Positions 1 through 12,690 of a DNA stretch of 64,000 bases are shown piece after piece (position 1 is the first letter of the stretch; each line of letters begins with the position of its first letter). Origin of the DNA: Piscicola geometra (lineage: Eukaryota > Annelida > Clitellata > Hirudinida > Piscicolidae). The stretch spans positions 5,365,241 to 5,429,240 of the forward strand of contig OX030959.1 of the NCBI GenBank assembly GCA_943735955.1. Reading direction: 5' to 3'. A program made the translations under genes and the position numbers. The notes beneath the pieces were generated by a model. That model did no database searches, had not been told where the DNA came from, and saw only the letters and a program-made list of their open reading frames with translations.

Positions 1-315
1 TCATGCAGTCCATCTTTATACAATCAATTTATCATTTATCTCTATACCACTACCTGTCGCATATATTATCAGTAGTTCAATCTAGACCTTCAGACCAAAA
101 ATAAATAGAAAAAAATATTTAAAAAAGTAGAAAATCTTATATTTTCAAAAATAGTAAAAGAAGATATTTTTAAAAAGTATAAAAACATACACTTTCAGAA
201 AGTAGCAATTTTATAGACACTTAAAATTATAAAAACAATTTAAATTTCAAGTTTAAATTATTTATTGCCGGTTAACATCAAAATATCAGTTTCCTATAGT
301 CTTGAGCACCACATG
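1..315. other. AT-rich flank, no gene seen
   Basis: AT-rich sequence before the foldback element. Short open frames have no recognisable protein signal. It may be intronic or upstream of the tetraspanin gene, whose 5' exons I could not locate. Confidence 0.5.
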
Positions 316-710
316 AAAACTTTCGAATGTAGGATAAAAAGCCTCTCGGATAAAAAGCCTTCGGATAAAACACCTTCTACAAAAAGCCTCCCGGAAAAAA
401 AACCTCCTGGAGAAAAAGTCTCTTGGAGAAAAAGCCTCCTTGTTAATATTTTAGTATAAATAAAACGGACTTTTTTTATAAAAAACGGATTTTTTAAAAT
501 AAATTCGTATCACAATATTAAATAAATAAAACAAACTATATTTTTTTTAAATTACATAATTAAAACGAACTATAATTATAACTATAACGGACTTTATTTT
601 TTTAATAGATTTGTTTCACAATTTTAAATAAATAAAACGGACTATATTTAAAAAAAAACATAATTAAAACGAACTTTAATTTATCAAATAAAATAAAAAT
701 TATTGGTAAA

Positions 711-1168
711 CGGATAAAAAGTCTTCAGGATAAAAAGTTTTCAGGATAAAAAGTCTTCAGGATAAAAAGTTTTCAGGATAAAAAGTCTTCAGGATAAAAA
801 GTCTTCAGGATAAAAAGTCTTCAGGATAAAGTCTTCAGGATAAAAAGTCTTCAGGATAAAAGTCTTCAGGATAAAAAGTCTTCAGGATAAAAAGTCTTCA
901 GGATAAAAAGTCTTCAGGATAAAAAGTCTTCAGGATAAAAAGTCTTCGGATAAAAAGTCTCCAGGATAAAAAGTCTTCAGGATAAAAAGTCTTCAGGATA
1001 AAAAGTCTTCAAGATAAAAAGTCTTCAGGATAAAAAGTCTTCAGGATAAAAAGTCTTCAGGATTAAAAGTCTTCAGGATAAAAAGTCTTCAGGATAAAAG
1101 GTCATCAAGATAAAAAGTTTTCAGGATAAAAAGTCTTCAGGATAAAAAGTCTTTAGGATAAAAAGTAT
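711..1168. repeat. 16-bp minisatellite in the left foldback arm
   Basis: About 28 tandem copies of a unit like aggataaaaagtcttc, with scattered single-base changes and a few one-base length variants. The same unit recurs in reverse complement at 1571-1683 in about 7 copies, so transcripts or single strands of the element could fold into a long hairpin. Confidence 0.9.
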
Positions 1169-1194
1169 TTATAAATTTTTTTTTATAAATTAAA

Positions 1195-1507
1195 TTTTAA
1201 GGAAAAATACGTGATTAATACGTTATCCTTAAAACTTAAAGAATAAAATGTGATACTTTTATCTAATTTTTGCTATAAGTTTTTCGTTCAATCTCGGAAT
1301 AGCATTTGAATAAATTTGACTTGGCTGTTGTTGTTTCGTCACTTTAACCATAAGGAAATAATGTTTAAGGAAGAATACGTGATCCTTAGAACCAAAAGAT
1401 TGAAATTTCATACTTTCATCTAATGTTTGCTCATTTTTTTTTTCAATCTGGAAATAGCATTTGAATAAATTTGACTGGGTTGTTGATTCTTCACTTTAAT
1501 CATTAAG
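1195..1507. repeat. Imperfect tandem duplication in the element core
   Basis: Two diverged copies of about 150 bp. Each begins near tttaaggaa-aatacgtga and contains atagcatttgaataaattt and a tcactttaa-cat end. Divergence is clearly higher than between the element's arms. Confidence 0.7.
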
Positions 1508-1570
1508 TTTTCTACTGGTTCTCGATCGTGATTATTTTTCCTTGAAAATTAATTTTCAAAGATTTTTTTT

Positions 1571-1683
1571 GAAGACTTTTTATCCTGAAGACTTTTTATC
1601 CTGAAGACTTTTTATCCTGAAGACTTTTTATCCTGCAGACTTTTTATCCTGAAGACTTTTCATCCTGAAGACTTTTTATCCGT
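1571..1683. repeat. Inverted short block of the same 16-bp minisatellite
   Basis: About 7 copies of gaagactttttatcct, the reverse complement of the left-arm unit. It is much shorter than the left array, so the two arms have expanded or contracted independently. Confidence 0.88.
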
Positions 1684-2024
1684 TTACCAATAATTTGTAT
1701 TGTATTTGATAAATCGTTTTAGGTATGTATTTTTAAAAAATTTAGTCCGTTTTATTTATTCAAAATAGTGAAACGAATCTATAAAAATCCTTTTTTTATA
1801 TAAAAAGTCCGTTTTATTTATTTAAAATTGTGAAAAACATCTATAAAAAATCCGTTTTTTATATTAAAAGTCCGTTTTATTTATACTAAAATATTAACAA
1901 GGAGACTTTTTCTCCGAGAGGCTTTTTCTCCAGGAGGTTTTTTCTCCGGGAGGCTTTTTGTAGAAGGTATTTTATCCGAAGGCTTTTTCTCCGAGAGGCT
2001 TTTTGTCCGTTCCCCAAAACTTTC

Positions 2025-5000
2025 AACCAATCTTCTCATTATTTTCGATTTTCAACTTGTCTCAAACAGTTCCTTCGGCCATGTTGTTTCTTCGTCGTTT
2101 TTCTTCTTTCAACAGTGATTTTCTAGATTATTATTCATAATTCTTTTCAGAAGAATGTTGAATAGAAAGGAAAAACTAAACAACGTTGTCTTCTTCATAC
2201 CGTGTTTTAGAACCAGTCTTCTATGTAGATGAAAATAACGACACAGATGGCTTTATGAAATTATTATAAGTAAACTAAAGAAAATCAGCTCAAAAAATAT
2301 GTTTTTACAATTTCTAAACAAATTTAAAAACAATGTTCAAAAAATAAAATCAAGACAATTAGAAAAATCCTTGCAATACTAAGAAAAATAAAACAACCGG
2401 GTCAGCGGCGTGAGTGGACAAATGATAGATGAATGGCAAGATAATATCCGCGTAATAAAATGACAGATAAAAATGGCTTAGTTGGAGTAAATTATACTCA
2501 AGTTAAATAAAAAAATACAAATGACAATTGAAAAAGGATCAATGAATATAAAACATAATAAATGAAGCTGTTTAAAAAATTCAAAGCTTTAAAAAGAAGC
2601 CAATGAGTTACTTCAATGAACTAAAACACTAGCAAACAGTGAAACTAAATCTAATTAATGATTTAAGCTTATATATCTGTAACAAGTTAAATGTTAGATT
2701 TTTGTTTTCAAGCTTGGCCTGAGACGGGTCAATAAGATACGACCATCTATGTAGATAATTTGCAATCGAATGACCTAAACACATCCAACAGACACTGCTT
2801 GCTGGCAGCCTTCCAAGCGTTGTGTTTTACTGAAGCATGCTGACAAATCGCATGACAAGTCAGCTCTTGTCAAGTGGTTTATTTCTAGAGTTTTTTTAAC
2901 TACGGAAAATGTTATAACTGTAAATCTTTAGGAGGCGTATAGATTTAGAGACTATACAATGATGATTTTTTAAAATTAATTTTAGTATATAATCCTCTCG
3001 ACTTTGTGTTATACATTTTAATTATGCAGTTGGATGGTTCAAAGTATAGTTCAAAAAAATAATAGTTTTAAAAAATAAATCTTATTTTTTCCCAAATAAC
3101 ATACAATAAAAAAAAAACTTATGGTAATCTGAACAAACGATATAATAACTGATGAAATTAAATAATTGAAATTTATATAAATTATGAGTAGATTGTAACA
3201 ATACTTTTTAGAAATAAAAAAAGTTATATTTCGGTTTTTGTAAAATCTTTGTTCAAATAAGCAAGTCCTAGCCAATTAGGGTTAAAAGAATTCTCATATT
3301 TGGGAATAGGAGTGGCGGTAAATGGCTACGAAAAATAGGGTAAAACATTTTCTGAATGTAGTTATCTTCTAGGAAAGATGTTATTACCGAGAATCCCCGG
3401 GGACTTTGAAATAGACCAAATAAATGATGTTTTCATGACAAGTGAATCTGAAAATGACACAAGGCAAATTGATTTTCATGTTTCTTAGATGCCATTTCAT
3501 CATTGTTTTGCTGTTTCTTCGAAGAATAGTTAATTTTAAAAAAAGTAAAATGTTTTTAAAATAAACAAAATTGACAATTAAGATTTTTTTACCGAATGAT
3601 AAAATCATTTTAAACCTTTTAAGTTAGGGCTTAAAAATTAAATCAGACTAACAAAAGCATACATTTTATTTCAATAAGTTTATTAATAGTGTATTAAGAA
3701 ATCTTTGTATAATTAATTACAACCATAAAAAAAGAGTCAACATACGTTTTACAAGACTTTAAACTCAACTGTAAAGTTGTCCCGAAGGGGAAATATTGAA
3801 TGAAAAAACCTATAAAGATGTTAAAAAGGCACTTCAGCCATCAATAATATTTTCTTTTAAAATCAAGTAGTTTTTTCTTATGTATTCGATTATAATACGA
3901 TTTAATTCTTTCTAGAATTTGTTTTGCAAACCGAGCTACATATGCTCAATGATTAAAAACAGTTTTGGCACATTTATATTAATAACTTCGAACGATTAAT
4001 TTCTTTTTATTGAGAGTATGCGCCATTTTTAGAATATTCGAACCTTATCTCATTTGTGCTACATATAAGCAAAAAGAAAATTTAAAAGTTATGAATTCTT
4101 TAGATTAAGTTTTATTGATGTTTTTTTACCGATTTAAGAAGGTTTGTGCCTTTTTGAAAAAATACTTTGCAGAATTTCTACTTAACTAATGTAAATATGC
4201 GACAAGCTCATCGTTAAAAGATGCACGTAGTTGAGATTTAGTGTTTGTGAGTATGTTTATATTTAGATATAGACATCTTGATCAAACAAGAAAGGTGGAT
4301 AAGCATAAAGAGAATAAAAATCAATCGCTTTTAGATTGATACATATACCAGCTAATTGAAAAAATCTAGAAAATTGTTTTCTTATCGTATTTGTTCTGTA
4401 AGAGTATCTCGATGACAAATTGCTTGAGTTGTTTGCAATCTTTCTTGTTACTCTGAGCTGCACTAATAAACTTCTTGTTGAATGGAGAACAAAAAACTAG
4501 AAGTAATTGAAATAATAGTGTTTAGAACTGAGACTGCTTGATTTAGCAGCTATCTACTCCGTTAACAACACTTGTATGTAGCACTTTGGGTCGAAAAGAT
4601 AGATTAAATGACGCTCTTGCATCGATTTGCTGGCATGGATTCGAATAAGTAACCCGAGATAAAAGCAACCTAAATAATTACCAAAAAAATAGTTAATGAA
4701 AAAATCTATGGCAAAAACCAGCTAACTGTGTTTTTATGAAAAATACATTTGATTATGATTATACATATTTAGAATGTTTTTCATTCTTTTTAGTCATATG
4801 ATGACCAAGTTTTACTCGTTTTAATGAATAAAATAATAAATAAAAATACCAAATTTTAATGGTGTACTCATTTCATCATCTCTTGAAGTTGGTCAAGCGT
4901 TCATAATCCAAAAGTAATCCCTTATGGTGACTCTTTTTCCGCTTCGGCGCTTCTATCTTTTATGATGTCCTAAATGCAATTTTGTATGAGCAATATGCTG

Positions 5001-5199
5001 TGTATATTTCTGAATTTAAAAACACCTTTAATTATTTTGGGAGTATTGAAGCTTATGCAAATTTTGATTAAACATTAAATCTGAGGATTTAACTACTATT
5101 TTGTATCATTATTTAAATGTTCTTCAAAAGAAATTTCATTTAATGGTTCTTTGCCCAATCTTTCTCGTTATTTTAATTTGATTATGAAAACTTTCAAAG
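2025..5199. other. AT-rich stretch without a recognised gene
   Basis: No convincing exon on either strand. It probably contains intron or upstream sequence of the tetraspanin gene, whose first membrane segments should lie 5' of 5.2 kb. Short open frames on the minus strand here are low complexity. Confidence 0.5.
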
Positions 5200-5208
5200 T
5201 ATTGACCC

Positions 5209-5267
5209 AACGCTGATAGATGAAGATCGTTCAGGGGCTCTAATGGATATTAGATCCTTTTTCAGAG
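5209..5267 (+). CDS. Possible upstream tetraspanin exon (weak)
   Basis: The frame reads ..DPTLIDEDRSGALMDIRS.. and then FFR before a possible GT donor (gtaatt) at about 5268. Joined in phase to the next exon it would place an LMDI..FFR segment just before LKCCG, where tetraspanins usually carry a W/L-D-x-hydrophobic stretch. The phase fits and an ag lies just upstream near 5208, but the polypyrimidine tract is poor and no membrane-spanning exon was found before it. It may be chance. Confidence 0.3.
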
Positions 5268-5602
5268 TAATTGAAATGGTTTATGGTAATTAGAAATGCT
5301 TACAACGCTTCAAATGCTTCCATGATTGAGCCAAGACTGACACTTTCTGTCAGCTTTAGCACTTTTATAACAACTCAATCATAATTTATCTTTTGTGTCA
5401 CAATGAATCAAGGATATAACAAAGTGTTCATGAAAGACTTTTTTAAACAATAATTTATTAAGACTTTATTCGAGAATTTCTCAATTATTTATTGATTTAC
5501 TCAATTTTAAAATTAACTTTTTCAATAAAGATGTCTAAGACTTAATGATTGATTTTAAAGGTTTGTAATCCCTTTTTTATTTTTCAAATGTCTACTTTTT
5601 AG

Positions 5603-7517
5603 TTGAAGTGTTGCGGAGTGATGGGACCAAAAGATTTTGACAACAGCTCTTGGCACAGTCACGTGAAGGATGGCGATGGAGTTTACGTTCCAAACTCATG
5701 CTGTACAGGCTCAAGACCTTACAGTCTTTGCCAGGCTGAGGCTCTACTGCACCCCAGACCAGAAAAGTCATTCCTTGGATCTCATTACGTGAAGGTGAAA
5801 AAGATATTTGAGTGATTTATATTTTATTTATGACGTATTTTCAGTTAATTAAAAAACATTTTCAATTAGATTCTATTTTAAAAGCGATTATTGAATATTA
5901 TTACAGGGTTGTTTGACGGTTATTTTGGAGCTGGCCAACAATCATCTGAACAATTTGACGTTCACTCTGGTCTGTCTAATAACCATTCAGGTACTAGTGC
6001 TCCAAAATGATCGAATGGCAAAAACTAGCTATAACTTTAATTTCATTTGAAAGCATGTAATAAGACTTGATGCTGAATGAAATTATATTTAAGTCATTTT
6101 CAAATAACACATTTTTTAAATTGATTAAAAAAAATATCTATTAATTTGTATACATATTTAAACAATTTTTAAAATTTTAAAACAAACATGCTATGAGAAT
6201 ACAAGTCTGAGATCAATATTTTGAAATTAAAATAAATTTAAAAAATCTCTTTAAAACTTAAAATGGATTCATGTAAAAATTGAAAGAGTAATTTTACAAC
6301 CATTATCCTATGCTGCATTTAAAGATAGGAAGAAAAAGCGATAAATTATGCAATATCAAAAAATTGTTTCGAATGCGAATAAATATTGTGAAAATCATTA
6401 AGAAAACGGTATATATAAGAAGAAAACTATAAACTAACATAAAATGAGTTCATAAAAATTCAATATAATACTTTCGCAAAAAGTTAATATAAAAAAAGGA
6501 AAGACTATATCAAAAAGGAAAATATCGATGAAGAAACAGATGGTGTGTATGTGGAAGATAAAACATCAAACGTTTTGTCATTTTTTAGTTGCCTTCACGA
6601 ATCCGATTTCTATTTCAGATTTTCATTTCAATAGTAGCATTTGGAAATGATCTTCTTAAACCACTTTTCGCGTCAGTTTTTTACTCCTTTAAAAGATTTC
6701 GATAAAATTCTAATCTACTGTATAATGTCAGAATAAAAAAAACTATCTTTTTTTGTTGAAAGTCTTTTTAACATTTTTGTAATTAATTAGAAATAAATAT
6801 GTGTAAAATAGAGTAAACTATAAAAAATAGCTTTTAATATAAGAACATTCATTCACTACCCCACAATTTTTTATTTTTAATTTTATAAATTTTCGATACT
6901 CGCATCAATCATCCTTTGATTAGATCAACTAATTAATTACTCTCCAGATGCTATAAAGATATAGAAAGAAATGTATAAATTCAATATAAAATTGTTAAAA
7001 GTTAAAACAGAAATGGGCATAAAAAATATAAAATATAGAACAACTAAATGCTAAACATAAATTTTTGGAAAGCGATCATTTTATTTTCCACAAATACTTC
7101 AAATTTTTTGGTTATACCTATCCTAGCGAACTCATGGTAACCAGGTTAATTAGTGGCTTCTCTTCCATTAATGGGTTGTTAAAAAAGAATAAACGTCTCG
7201 GTAAAAAGCATCTACAAAGTTTCATTAAAACACTCTTAAATAAAATCCATTAAAGTTTCACAAATAAATTATATCAATATAAATACCAAGAAAATTTTTA
7301 CTGTCTTTAAAAGTTAAATATTAATTAAATAAATATTAATTAATTAAATAAAAACGTAAAACCTTTATTAAATATTTAAAACTTTTATAACTATACTATT
7401 TTCAAAATCACAAATTTTATTCAGTTTTTGGATCTGGTTTTGGCCTGTGTGTTGATGTCTTGGGTAAAGAAGAAGCAGTCAGATTACTGGTGGGGTACAG
7501 ACACCGATTGTGGATGA
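5603..7517 (+). CDS. Tetraspanin, 3' part (large loop, fourth membrane helix, tail)
   Basis: Tetraspanins are four-helix membrane proteins that organise membrane microdomains. Three exons join in phase: 5603-5794, 5907-5990 and 7425-7517, ending in TGA. The first starts after ttttag and encodes LKCCGVMGPKDF, the diagnostic CCG motif of the second extracellular loop, then PNSCC and a later single Cys. The second begins with GC and starts the last helix (NLTFTLVCLITIQ). The third completes the helix (FLDLVLACVLMSW) and ends in a short tail after KKKQ. The 1.4-kb gap before the last exon holds only AT-rich intron. The exons encoding helices 1-3 and the start codon are not identified; they may lie in the first 5 kb or outside the window. 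The exact tetraspanin subfamily cannot be named. Confidence 0.87.
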
Positions 7518-10500
7518 CGTTAATCCATTCACGTTTCCATTTTGTCAGAGTATTTAATCAAGTAATTATTTGAAGTGTATTTTCTAGTGGTAATTTTGTC
7601 GTATATGAAATTTAATACATTATTTATTTAAATATTTTATTTTTATTTTTATTTTTCAGTTCAAAGTCCAAAGCTTGTTTTTTCTATTGTTATGAGAACC
7701 CAATTATGCTAGTATGAGTGATTAGAAGGCATTAATCATTTCGATGATTCCTTTATCTTTCTATTTAATTCATAATGTACTCCCCAATCTCATAATAAAT
7801 TCTATTAGTTTAGAGAATTAAAAAATTACATTCCATTACATCACATCAAACCCTTCATTCACTGGCTCATCAAATCTATTTGATTTTCCTCCGAATTAAC
7901 TTCAAATCCGTATTTCTTTAAAATATTTTTTCCTTTCTTCTTTGTTTTTTTCTTTAATTTAATTGTTCTTTTTCTTTATTTATCTATAAATCGATCTATC
8001 CTTTATACTTTCCTCCCATTAATCACTGTTTTCCACTATGTCCTTCTTTAATTGTTTTGGTATATTTTCTATATATTTATATTGAAACAGTTTTTTATTT
8101 GAGATTCATTAGTTTTGAATCCTCAATTTATTTGATTAGAGCTTTATTAAAGCGATTAATTACATTTCTTGTTAATTCAGAATGCTAGTCGAAACATGCA
8201 TAACATTAAGTGCTGACTAATCAAGTCTCAAAATTATTTAAACAGATCCATAAATTTATTTGTATCAAAATATATATAAAATTTGCTTGAAACTTTTTAT
8301 TCTTGAAGTATCATGAACTACAGCTAATATAAATACAATATTACAACTATCAAATAGCTGCCATTTAATCTAGGTAAACCCCGATTTTTATAGTTTTTTG
8401 AAATTAATAACGTTTCTTGATGTTAAAAATAATTTATAATTTTTGTAAAAATCTTAATGCTTTTTAATAAATATTGGGTACAAATATATTTAAAAATCTT
8501 AGTTTTTATAATTTGAAAAAATCATAAACCCAATACTATTTCAATGTATTCTATAAAAACATAAAACATTCCTTAGGCAGGCAGCTTATGGTGGCGTGAT
8601 TTTAGTAGGTCAACTTAGCGTGATTCATAACAAACGTTTGCCTGCGACTCATTATTTATCGTTCTTCCTTTGTCAGGAAATTTTGCGTTTCAGTTCACTA
8701 TCAAACTCTCCCATTCCGCCTCCCATCAACCTCTCTAATTCAAAATACCTATCTCACCATCTATTTAACCATGCAACAAACCCTTCATTTAACTCAAATT
8801 TCAAAAGTTACACATACATAAATGCAGAAATCAATTGGCCTAATACTCTACAATTCCCCAGTTGAATTAGGCCATATTGATTCATGAAATTTAGTTTTAC
8901 AATTAAGTATATTTTAATAAATTAAACCAAAAAATGAGTCATTAAAGAAGTATCTAATATAATATAAATAAGATATCGCAAAATTATTTTAGCAAATAAA
9001 AAAATATTAAACTTTTTTTAAATACTATAGTTAATTTTTCATAACTTCTAGACTATTTTAAAAAAGCTTTCCACAGTGAAATCATAACGAAATGTCATTA
9101 TACAGTTTTATTATACAGAATACACCTTCTAGAATCTTCAAGCTGACTCTTTTCGATCGGGGTTCATATAAATTCATGAGCCATTGATCCCAACCTCACA
9201 TCCTGTCGCCTCATCATCCCTTCACTGTATGTAAAGCATTCCATATACGAATCCTTCTTTATTTAAAATATTCTTGTGCATGTGTCTATGAATTGCCTTT
9301 TTTAGTTCTGTTTTGAGTTTGATTTAAAATAAATATTTATATTGGTAAGGCTTATTGCATAAATTTAAAAGTCAAATAAATTTGGAAAATCACTTAAAAT
9401 TGTAACAAAATTTTACATTTCTTTATTGAAATTTTGGAATCCATTTTTGTATTTCCAAGCTGAAAAAACAAACTAGATGGGTATTATGTGGTTATCATCC
9501 TTTTACCTCTCAAAACAAAACTGACTTGATTTGAAATTTTTTCCATTTATCTTTATTTTATTTTATCACGATATTCTTATCAACATTCTATATTTTATAT
9601 ATATATATTTTTTACTGTTTTCAAAACAATAATTATGAGAATAAATATAATTATTTTATAATCATGATGACAATCATCATCAATTTCTTGTGGATGGATT
9701 TTTCGTATACTTTTTGGTCATTTTCAAAGGAATTAAATTTTCCTAAAGTTAAAAATTAGAAATATTTATATAAATTCTTATTTTTTTAAAACTCAATCTT
9801 TGTTTGTGTTTTGATCTTGAGTTTTCGAATGACAAAACCGCCATTAAACATTTTTTTCGAAAAATGTTTCGTATTTATTTGAAACAATTGCACTTTAATA
9901 TTTTAAACGGTTATGAAAATCTTAAATAATCTTTTTTAGAGTAAAAATTTAACAGTTTTTGGAAGAATTGGCGAACCTATGTGACTTGTGACCCATTTAT
10001 TGTATTCCAAGCCGAAGTCGAAATAATATTGTTTTTTGTAAATACACTGTTAGTAGTATTACTTCGTGTCTTGATGTTGCATTTGATCTCGAAGCGATTC
10101 AAAACTTATAGTTTGGATTTAAATTACATTGGGTTTCTTGATGTCAGCATTCTCATTGAATCAGATACCCGAGTAATTCTACTGTGGTTGATCCAAATAA
10201 ATTCTTTGTTCGAGTGTAAAATACAGTTAATTAATGGAGAAATGTATATATACATATATATAATTATATTAACAAATATATAAACCATGGAAAAACCTAT
10301 TTACTAAAATTGAAGTATTTAAAACATAATTCTAAAACACTTTCTTCTATATTTGCTATAGAAAAATTAATCTCCTACGTTTTTTAATCTTCGATTACTT
10401 CCTACCAAACAATTTGCAACCTAAATATCGAGAGAAAAAATCGGTATTTCCAATTTATTTGTAGTTGCTTGATATTTGTAAAATATTGTTATATTGATAG

Positions 10501-12600
10501 TAACAATTTCCTGTATTCTGATCATCACAGCTGCACTCTTCGATAGGTTTGTAAAAAGAATGTGTGGATTGAGACCAAAGCATTGCAATTTATTTGCCTT
10601 AAAATATGCCAGCACGATAATCAAAAGTTTATTGGGAAATAAGTTTAGAGGTATTTGCGTTTTTAAAATAGGTTATGAACTAAAAATATATATATTTCAT
10701 AAATGTTGATTGACATTCATTTATTGAACCTTGTTTGTTGTATTCATCATACTTTTTCGAAACATGATCTTGTAGTGTGGTCTTATCGTTAATAATGGTT
10801 GAGCCAACTATCCATCTATTACCTCAATTCAATAATTGATAATTAAACAGAATGAACTTTTATATGTCTCAAATTATGATTTTTAAGAGAAAAATTACTT
10901 TCTATATCGGAGTAATTATATCATTTTGAACGTGTATAAAATCGTCTTTGTGAACATTTTAAAAATCATGGTAACTAAAAAAACAAAATATATTCATTCA
11001 TAAAAACATTCAAAACCTTTCTATTTCTTTTATAATTTTATGTAATCAAGTGATTTTATTGGAATAAATTAAAAGAACCGCGTTAATTTATTAAATAAAA
11101 TCATTAAAATAATTTTAAATAGTCTGAATACGAATTTAACAAACAAACAATTGGGACTAACAAGATATGAAAAGAATAAGTGAATTTTACTTGAAGCTTG
11201 ACATTTTTAATACAATAATCTGTCTATTATAAAATTCGATTAGGTCACTTCAAAGTAAAAAATAGTATTCAAGTGTTTTCCTGTCCCAATTAGCCCACCT
11301 GGAAGTTTTCGTTTTTTGTGTAGTAGCTCACCCATGAATACATTTCTAATCTACAAATAAACTACTTGAAGTTTTTTTAGCAACAGTTTCTTTTATATTC
11401 AATTTGTTTTTTCGGGCATTAAAAAAATATTTTAATCTACATTTTTTCAATATTAAATTGTCTAATTTTAATTAAACATAAAAATTCTCAAATTGATAAA
11501 TAAATTAACAGATACTTGGGTGGATGTGGGGTAATCTATTTTTATACACTCTAAGCCAAACAGAAAAGTTTTCGTTAAAAAATTTGACTGAGAGCTTAAG
11601 AAATGTATATTTAATGAATGCTTCCACGAAGATAACATGAGCTATCTCGTCATAATGTCTCAGTCATTATCTCCGCGCATCGTTGGCCACTGAACCCCTT
11701 ATCGACAAGTGATGCATTTTAAAAGTTGATTAGTAACTGACAATTATTTAGAGTTCAATTCTTTTTTGGGTATTTTGTTTTATTTCATTCAGAGAAAAAG
11801 ATTTTCATTGATTTCTATTGAATCTGTATTAATATATTTTCTTTATCACCCTTATTTTAATTTTAACAATTTAAACCAAATTGTAAAATGTTAACATGTC
11901 TTTTAAAAAGTTCAGCACATATACATAAATCAGTTCTTAATCATCTACTTTTTTTTATATTTAGTAAAATAATCTTTACGTTTCACTTGACTGAAAGATA
12001 CAAGATGGTTTTTGAAATTATTATAAAGAGTTTTACAAGATTTTTGATAGCTTTGTTTCCATATGAGTGCTTGTTTCGACTTACATATGAAATTTTGAAT
12101 TTTTTGACATTTAAACTATTATAAATTTTCATGGATAAATAGAATATATTCAAAAAAAAATTTAATTTTTTAAATTTTTGTTTCATAAATCTGAAAATTT
12201 GAAATGTTAACATTTATAAAACTGGTAAGTTTTTTCGATTTCAAATTTTCAATCGACTTAGATTCAATTTAAGCTTGAAGCCTCTCTTATTTCAGAACTA
12301 AGTTTTTCGATTATTTATACTTTTTGCTTACTTTTGAAAAGTCAAATATATTAGTTTTTAATTCGAAACTTCAAAAATTATATTTTCAAATTCAAGATTT
12401 ATTTCTTTTTTGAAGAATTTTTGAATGGCAAGAAGCAAACTTTGATTTTCTTAAAAGTTTCTTACATATTTTATTCGATTTTAATATTTTCTTGAATTTA
12501 TTATTTTAATAATGTTTTTTCTAATGGTTTGTTCTATAAGAGCTGCACTTGTAATTTATCATTAAGAATAAGCGAAAAAATAATCCTTCAGACCAGTTAG
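7518..12600. other. Gene-poor AT-rich region
   Basis: No exon I can support on either strand. The longest open frames (8596-8865, 9981-10283, 10494-10709, 11888-12124) are AT-driven, have no family resemblance and no neighbouring splice-compatible exons. Pyrimidine-rich patches near 7.85 kb, 8.7 kb and 9.2 kb look like ordinary non-coding sequence. Confidence 0.6.
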
Positions 12601-12690
12601 CTGCACCCACTCCATGATGAGCGGGTTGGCTTAGATGATAAATTCGTTCAATCTCCAACTTGAAATTCGCCAGTTCAAATCCCTGTTCAG
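12601..12690 (+). repeat. tRNA-like relic, possible SINE head
   Basis: gcgggttggcttagatgat (from 12621) resembles an internal A box, and agttcaaatcc (12672-12682) resembles a B box about 45 bases later, the spacing of a tRNA gene. The T arm does not pair, so this is not a working tRNA. It could be a degenerate tRNA-derived SINE whose body continues toward 12790, or chance. Confidence 0.35.

Larger units (their letters stand above)
325..2015. mobile_element. Foldback-type non-autonomous element with long inverted arms
   Basis: The left arm (about 331-716) and the right arm (about 1676-2015) are near-identical inverted copies. Both carry the same series of short blocks (aaaagcctctcgg, ccttctacaaaaagcc, ccttgttaatattttag) followed by inner AT-rich segments ending in attggtaaacggataaaa. 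Inside the arms lie tandem repeats of a 16-bp unit, long on the left (711-1168) and short and inverted on the right (1571-1683). A core of about 400 bp separates them and holds an imperfect tandem duplication (about 1195-1355 and 1363-1507). The 9-bp sequence aaaactttc occurs at 316-324 and again at 2016-2024, consistent with a target-site duplication. No transposase is encoded. This is the architecture known from foldback elements such as Drosophila FB; assignment to a superfamily is inference. Confidence 0.8.

Noticed and set aside
265..459. Lys/Ser/Pro-rich open frame at the window start
   Set aside because: It lies across the left arm of the foldback element and reads its short repeated blocks.
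8596..8865. 89-residue plus-strand frame with a possible upstream acceptor
   Set aside because: No recognised domain, biased composition and no partner exons; likely chance.
9981..10283. 100-residue hydrophobic plus-strand frame
   Set aside because: Hydrophobic because of TTT/ATT-rich DNA; no motif or homologue recognised.
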